A DNA stretch of 20,318 nucleotides from Gammaproteobacteria bacterium. Lineage in GTDB: Bacteria > Pseudomonadota > Gammaproteobacteria > Steroidobacterales > Steroidobacteraceae. The notes beneath the pieces were generated by a model. It did not search any database. It worked only from the letters and a program-made list of their open reading frames with translations, and had not been told where the DNA came from. The stretch lies in NCBI GenBank assembly GCA_030039615.1, contig JASHVF010000371.1, positions 1 to 20,318 on the forward strand, written 5' to 3'. Positions 14,497 through 20,318 of the stretch are shown here, in pieces (position 1 is the stretch's first letter; each line of letters opens with the position of its first letter). The position numbers and the translations under genes were made by a program.

Positions 14497-15681
14497 ATGT
14501 CCGCTCCTGACGTCGTCATCGCATCCGCCAAGCGCACCCCCATCGGGGCCTTCATGGGCGCGCTCTCCCCACTCAGTGCCGTGCAGCTCGGCAGCGCAGC
14601 CGTGCAGGCCGCCGTGCAGGCCTCCGGAGTCGCCCCCGGCGACATCCAGGAAGTCATCATGGGATGCGTGCTGGCCGCCAACCTCGGCCAGGCGCCGGCG
14701 CGACAGGCCGCGCTCGGAGGCGGCGTGCCGCAGCCCGTCCCGGCCACCACCATAAATAAAATGTGTGGCTCGGGCCTGAAGGCGGTGATGATGGCCGCCG
14801 AGCAGATCCGCTCGGGAACGGCCGAGGTGATTCTCGCCGGCGGACTCGAGTCGATGAGCAACGCGCCCTACATGCTGGCGAAGGCGCGCGGCGGCTACCG
14901 CATGGGCCCCGGCGAACTGATCGACCACATGATGCGCGACGGCCTGCAGAGCCCGTTCGACGGCAAAGCGATGGGCTGCTTCGCGGACGCGACCGCCGCC
15001 AGGTATGGCTTCACGCGCGCACAGCAGGATGCGTTCGCCACCGAATCGGTGCGCCGCGCCATGGCCGCGCTGGAAAAGGGCGAGTTTGACGCCGAGCTGA
15101 CGCCGGTGACGGTCAAGGGCCGCAAGGGTGACACCGTGATCGCCCGCGACGAGACCCCCGGCACCTGCGACGTCAGCAAGATCGCCACCATGAAGCCGGC
15201 TTTCGCCAAGGATGGCACCGTGACGGCCGCCTCCTCCTCCTCGATCTCCGACGGCGCCGCGGCGCTCGTGCTCATGAAGGCCGAGACCGCCGCCGCCCGT
15301 GGCGTGAAGCCGCTCGCTCGCGTGCTCGCCTGGGCGAGCAACGCGCACGAGCCGGAGTGGTTCACGACCGCCCCGGTCGGCGCGATCGCCAAGGTGCTCA
15401 AGCAGCTCGGCTGGAAGCCGCACGACGCCGATCTCTACGAGATCAACGAGGCGTTCGCAGTCGTAACCATGGCGGCGATGCGCGACATCGACATCGATCA
15501 CGCCCGCGTCAACGTGAACGGCGGCGCGTGCGCGCTCGGTCACCCGATCGGCGCCACCGGCGCACGCATCCTCACGACCCTGACGCACACACTGCGCCGC
15601 CGCGGCTTGCAGCGCGGCATCGCCGCGCTGTGCATCGGCGGCGGTGAAGCGGTGGCGCTCGCGATCGAGGTCATCAAGTGA
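14497..15681 (+). CDS. acetyl-CoA C-acetyltransferase (thiolase II type)
   Basis: Cleaves acetoacetyl-CoA (or 2-methylacetoacetyl-CoA) with CoA, or condenses acetyl-CoA. 394 residues, the usual length. Catalytic residues: Cys90 in NKMCGSGLKA (acyl-enzyme), His349 in GGACALGHPIGATGAR and Cys379 in CIGGGEAVAL; NEAF is at 317-320. The last motif reads GGGEAVA where many thiolases have GGGMGVA or GGGQGVA. Ribosome site GAGGG (14485-14489) lies 7 bases before the ATG. It follows tetR by 20 bases and overlaps the dehydrogenase gene by 4 bases (GTGA), which points to coupled expression. Together with the next gene it could serve isoleucine or butyrate-type degradation; the substrate cannot be fixed from sequence. 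Confidence 0.95.
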   Translation: MSAPDVVIASAKRTPIGAFMGALSPLSAVQLGSAAVQAAVQASGVAPGDIQEVIMGCVLAANLGQAPARQAALGGGVPQPVPATTINKMCGSGLKAVMMAAEQIRSGTAEVILAGGLESMSNAPYMLAKARGGYRMGPGELIDHMMRDGLQSPFDGKAMGCFADATAARYGFTRAQQDAFATESVRRAMAALEKGEFDAELTPVTVKGRKGDTVIARDETPGTCDVSKIATMKPAFAKDGTVTAASSSSISDGAAALVLMKAETAAARGVKPLARVLAWASNAHEPEWFTTAPVGAIAKVLKQLGWKPHDADLYEINEAFAVVTMAAMRDIDIDHARVNVNGGACALGHPIGATGARILTTLTHTLRRRGLQRGIAALCIGGGEAVALAIEVIK

Positions 15682-16445
15682 GAATCCGCGACGCCCGCGC
15701 CGTCGTCACCGGCGGCGCGTCCGGCCTCGGAAACGCCGTGGCGCGCCACGTGGTGGCTGCCGGCGGCAAGGTCGTGATGCTCGATGTGCAGGACGGGGCG
15801 GGGCGCGCCGCCGCCGCAGCCCTCGGTCCGCACGCGCATTTCCTGCGCTGCGACGTAACCTCGGAGATGGAAGTCAATTCCGCCATGGCGGCCGCGGCCG
15901 CGCATCTCGGGCATCTCAATCTGCTCGTCAACTGCGCCGGCGTGATCGGCGCCGGGCGGGTGCTCGCCAAGAACGGGCCGATGCCCGGCGAGTTCTTCAC
16001 CAAAGTGGTCCACATCAACCTGATCGGCACGTTTCTGTGCGACAAGGCGGCCGCCGCCATCATGCAGGGCAATGCGCCGGGCACCGACGGCGAGCGCGGC
16101 CTCCTCATCCATACCTCCTCGGTGGCCGCCTTCGAAGGCCAGATCGGCCAGGTGGCCTACTCGGCGACCAAGGCCGCGGTCGCCGGCATGACGCTGCCGA
16201 TCGCGCGCGAGCTGGCGCGCTTTGGTATCCGCTGTGTATCGATCGCGCCGGGTATCTTCCACACGCCGATGATGGATGGCATGCCGCAGGAGGTGCAGGA
16301 CTCGCTCGGCGCGCAGGTCCCGTTTCCCGCGCGCCTCGGCAAGCCTGAGGAGTTCGCCGAGCTGGTCGCCGCGGTGTTCGAGATCCCGATGCTCAACGGG
16401 ACGACGCTGCGCCTCGACGGCGCGATCCGCTTGCAGCCGAAGTAA
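15678..16445 (+). CDS. short-chain dehydrogenase, HSD10-like 3-hydroxyacyl-CoA dehydrogenase
   Basis: 255 residues, classical SDR: NAD-binding TGGASGLG at 11-18, NCAG at 85-88, Asn114, and the catalytic Ser147/148, Tyr161 and Lys165 (YSATK). The C-terminal half (APGIFHTPMMDGMPQ, QVPFPARLGKPEEF, LNGTTLRLDGAIRLQP) lines up well with human HSD17B10 as I remember it, the type 2 3-hydroxyacyl-CoA / 3-hydroxy-2-methylbutyryl-CoA dehydrogenase. It therefore probably oxidises short 3-hydroxyacyl-CoA with NAD to feed the thiolase encoded upstream. The start is GTG, overlapping the thiolase stop (GTGA), with GAGG in the thiolase end as ribosome site. Steroid dehydrogenase activity is possible in this family but not indicated by the neighbours. 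Confidence 0.92.
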   Translation: MRIRDARAVVTGGASGLGNAVARHVVAAGGKVVMLDVQDGAGRAAAAALGPHAHFLRCDVTSEMEVNSAMAAAAAHLGHLNLLVNCAGVIGAGRVLAKNGPMPGEFFTKVVHINLIGTFLCDKAAAAIMQGNAPGTDGERGLLIHTSSVAAFEGQIGQVAYSATKAAVAGMTLPIARELARFGIRCVSIAPGIFHTPMMDGMPQEVQDSLGAQVPFPARLGKPEEFAELVAAVFEIPMLNGTTLRLDGAIRLQPK

Positions 16446-16458
16446 GCTGTGGCTTTGA

Positions 16459-16477
16459 GCCGCCCGCCCGGGGCGGC
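16459..16477 (+). terminator. GC-only hairpin between the dehydrogenase and ETF-QO genes
   Basis: GCCGCCC / GGGCGGC, 7-bp stem with 5-base loop, 13 bases after one stop codon and 12 before the next start. No T-run, so more likely a stability or attenuation element than a full terminator; could also be chance in such GC-rich DNA. Confidence 0.35.
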
Positions 16478-16489
16478 CTGGGGGAAGTC

Positions 16490-18157
16490 TTGACCGAAGC
16501 GAACACCGAAGCGGCCGCGATCGAGCGCGACGTGATGCAGTACGACGTCGTAATCGTGGGCGCCGGTCCCGCGGGGCTCGCGTGCGCCATCCGCCTGAAG
16601 CAGCTCAAGCCCGCCGTGAGCGTGTGCGTGCTCGAGAAGGGGTCCGCCGTGGGCGCGCACTCGCTCTCGGGCGCGGTGCTGGAGCCGGGACCGCTCGAGG
16701 CGCTGCTGCCGGAGTGGCAGAGCGAATACACCGGCATCAAGGTGCCCGCCGCCGAGGACGAGTTCCGTATCCTCACCCGCGACGGCTCCTTCAAGCCGGT
16801 GCCGGATTTCCTGGTGAAGCTGCTGCCGCGCTCGCTCACCTACAGCACGCCGTTCAACAACCACGGCAACTACATCATCTCGCTCGGCCAGTTGACGCCC
16901 TGGCTCGCCGCCAAGGCCGAGGCGCTCGGCGTGGAGGTCTTTCCGGGCTTCGCGGCCGCGGCACCGGTGTTCGGGCCCGACGGCGCGGTCGCCGGGGTGC
17001 GCATCGGCGACATGGGACTCGATCGCGACGGCAAGCCGGGCGCGAATTTCACCCCCGGGGTCGAGATCCACGCGCCGCTCACCGTGCTGGCCGAGGGTGC
17101 GCGCGGCTCGATCTCCAAGCAGCTGATCGCAAGGTTCGACCTGGCACGCGGCCACTACCCGCAGACTTTTGCGCTCGGCTACAAGGAGCTGTGGCAGCTG
17201 CCCGCCGGACGCGTGCGCCCCGGGCGCATCGAGCACGGGCTCGGCTGGCCGGCGGACTCGAAGACCTACGCCGGCAGCTTCCTCTATCACCTCGACCACG
17301 ACCGGGTGTATGTCGGCTATATCGTCGGCCTCGACTACCGCGACCCGCGCCTCGCGCCGTTCGAGGCTTTCCAGCAGTACAAGAGCCACCCGAGCGTCAA
17401 GGCGCTGCTCGAGGGCGGCGAGATTCTCTCGGCCGGCGCACGCACCATTGCCGCCGGCGGCTGGCAGTCGACGCCGACGCTGGAGATGCCGGGAGCGATC
17501 CTGGTCGGCGATGCCGGCGGCACGCTCAACTTCGCCAAGATCAAGGGCGTGCACCAGGCGATCCGCTGCGGCGCGCTCGCCGCGGAGCACATCGCCGCGA
17601 GCGGTGGCGGCACCGGGTTCGATGCGAAGTGGCGCGCCTCGCCGGGCGGGCGCGAGCTGAGGAAGGTGCGTAACTTCAAACCGGCCTTCAAGCGCGGCCT
17701 GTGGCTCGGACTGCTGAACGCCGGCTGGGAGATGCTCACCGGGGGCCGCTCACCCTGGACGCTGAAGAACAGCGCCGACTGGTCGCGGCTCGCGAAGCTC
17801 GATGACAGCGTCTCGCCGGAGCGCCACTGGGTCGCGCGCACGTTGCCGCCGCGCGATCGGGTGTCGTTCGTATTCTTCGCCGGCAATTCGCACGAGGAGA
17901 GCCAGCCCGTGCACCTCAAGGTGGCGGACACCAGCATCTGCGCCGGGCGCTGCGCCACGGAGTTCGGCAACCCCTGTGAGCGCTTCTGCCCGGCCAATGT
18001 CTACGAGATGGTGGACGACGGCGCGGGCGGCAGGCGGCTGCAGATCAACGCGGCCAACTGCGTGCACTGCAAGGCCTGCGACATCAAGGATCCGTACCAG
18101 ATCATCACCTGGACGACGCCCGAGGGAGGCTCGGGCCCGAATTATCAGTCGCTCTAG
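16490..18157 (+). CDS. electron transfer flavoprotein-ubiquinone oxidoreductase
   Basis: Inner-membrane-associated FAD/[4Fe-4S] enzyme that takes electrons from ETF, loaded by acyl-CoA dehydrogenases, to ubiquinone. 555 residues, full length for the family. FAD motif GAGPAGLA is at 24-31; the membrane/ubiquinone region follows (HGNYIISLGQLTPWLA, GYKELWQLP, GDAGGTLNFAKIKGVHQAI); the C-terminal ferredoxin-like domain binds the cluster through Cys500, Cys524, Cys527 and Cys530 (FCPANVYE, NCVHCKACDIKDP). The start is TTG at 16490 with GGGGAAG close upstream; the ATG at 16535 would drop the ERDVMQYD segment whose counterpart is present in relatives, so the longer form is preferred. It is fourth in the tetR operon. 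Confidence 0.95.
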   Translation: MTEANTEAAAIERDVMQYDVVIVGAGPAGLACAIRLKQLKPAVSVCVLEKGSAVGAHSLSGAVLEPGPLEALLPEWQSEYTGIKVPAAEDEFRILTRDGSFKPVPDFLVKLLPRSLTYSTPFNNHGNYIISLGQLTPWLAAKAEALGVEVFPGFAAAAPVFGPDGAVAGVRIGDMGLDRDGKPGANFTPGVEIHAPLTVLAEGARGSISKQLIARFDLARGHYPQTFALGYKELWQLPAGRVRPGRIEHGLGWPADSKTYAGSFLYHLDHDRVYVGYIVGLDYRDPRLAPFEAFQQYKSHPSVKALLEGGEILSAGARTIAAGGWQSTPTLEMPGAILVGDAGGTLNFAKIKGVHQAIRCGALAAEHIAASGGGTGFDAKWRASPGGRELRKVRNFKPAFKRGLWLGLLNAGWEMLTGGRSPWTLKNSADWSRLAKLDDSVSPERHWVARTLPPRDRVSFVFFAGNSHEESQPVHLKVADTSICAGRCATEFGNPCERFCPANVYEMVDDGAGGRRLQINAANCVHCKACDIKDPYQIITWTTPEGGSGPNYQSL

Positions 18158-18173
18158 CCGCGCGCTTGCCGCC

Positions 18174-20129
<1,956 letters not shown>

Positions 20130-20139
20130 CGCGCGCATC

Positions 20140-20318
20140 GTGGCCGAGCGCCAGGATCTGCGAAAGCTCTATGCGCGCGCGCTGCTGCAGCGCGGTTTCA
20201 GCGCCGACCCCGGACAACGCGCCGTGCTCGCGCGGCTCGAGCTGCTGCGCCGGCGCCTGTGCCGCGCAGCGCGTGCCGTGCCGCGCTGGCGGGCGTGGCT
20301 GCGGCGCACGCCGGCCGA
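20140..20318 (+). CDS. zapE: probable ZapE/AFG1-family ATPase, N-terminus only
   Basis: 59 complete codons from a GTG at 20140, 10 bases after the preceding stop, open to the window edge. The peptide VAERQDLRKLYARALLQRGF, then SADPGQRAVLARLELLRRRL, resembles the start of ZapE/AFG1 proteins (Y..L...GF..D.AQ..AV..L..L). These are cell-division-associated P-loop ATPases. The Walker motifs would lie beyond the window, so the call rests on a short, Arg/Leu-rich segment and could be wrong. Confidence 0.5.
   Translation, partial: MAERQDLRKLYARALLQRGFSADPGQRAVLARLELLRRRLCRAARAVPRWRAWLRRTPA

Noticed and set aside
14110..15588. 492-codon minus-strand open frame opposite tetR and the thiolase gene
   Set aside because: Crosses two well-supported genes and the gap between them; low-quality composition, no motifs.

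Overview
The window is a GC-rich, densely coded chromosomal segment with ordinary core genes. It is most consistent with a gammaproteobacterium: xerD next to dsbC, queA-tgt, an Azotobacter-type 7Fe ferredoxin, and acyl-CoA catabolism genes. A Steroidobacter/Xanthomonas-like lineage is my guess; nothing here fixes the genus. No gene-free stretch exceeds 300 bases; the longest gap is 9188-9401.

Left part, minus strand (1-4168): an ECF sigma factor gene, a 16-base-overlapping single-span membrane protein that is probably its anti-sigma factor, a secreted coiled-coil protein with two PDZ domains and no protease domain, then queA and tgt (queuosine insertion into tRNA). tgt runs off the left edge.

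Centre (4240-4557): a tRNA-Leu(CAA) gene split in its anticodon loop by a 231-base group I intron with no ORF. All core helices (P1-P9) can be drawn by hand, and its conserved segments closely resemble the small self-splicing introns of the IC3 type known from tRNA-Ile of Azoarcus and tRNA-Leu(UAA) of cyanobacteria. The 5' splice site falls after C34, so the near-universal U.G pair of P1 would be C-G. This is the most unusual element of the window. A PQQ-type beta-propeller lipoprotein, a zinc-ribbon Nudix hydrolase and fdxA follow on the plus strand; dsbC and xerD converge on them from the right, with a shared hairpin between fdxA and dsbC.

Right part (9402-20318): an acylglycerolphosphate acyltransferase whose 3' end overlaps, tail to tail, a gene for the fused cobalamin-dependent isobutyryl-CoA mutase IcmF. 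Divergent from icmF is a likely operon: TetR regulator, acetyl-CoA acetyltransferase, an HSD10-like short-chain dehydrogenase, ETF-ubiquinone oxidoreductase and acetoacetyl-CoA synthetase. The shared 148-base upstream region holds nested palindromes that could be the TetR operator. Together these enzymes would take isobutyryl-CoA (via butyryl-CoA) and acetoacetate to acetyl-CoA, with electrons passed from acyl-CoA dehydrogenases to ubiquinone; the dehydrogenase and hydratase steps are not encoded here. The window ends in the first 59 codons of a probable zapE/AFG1-type ATPase gene.
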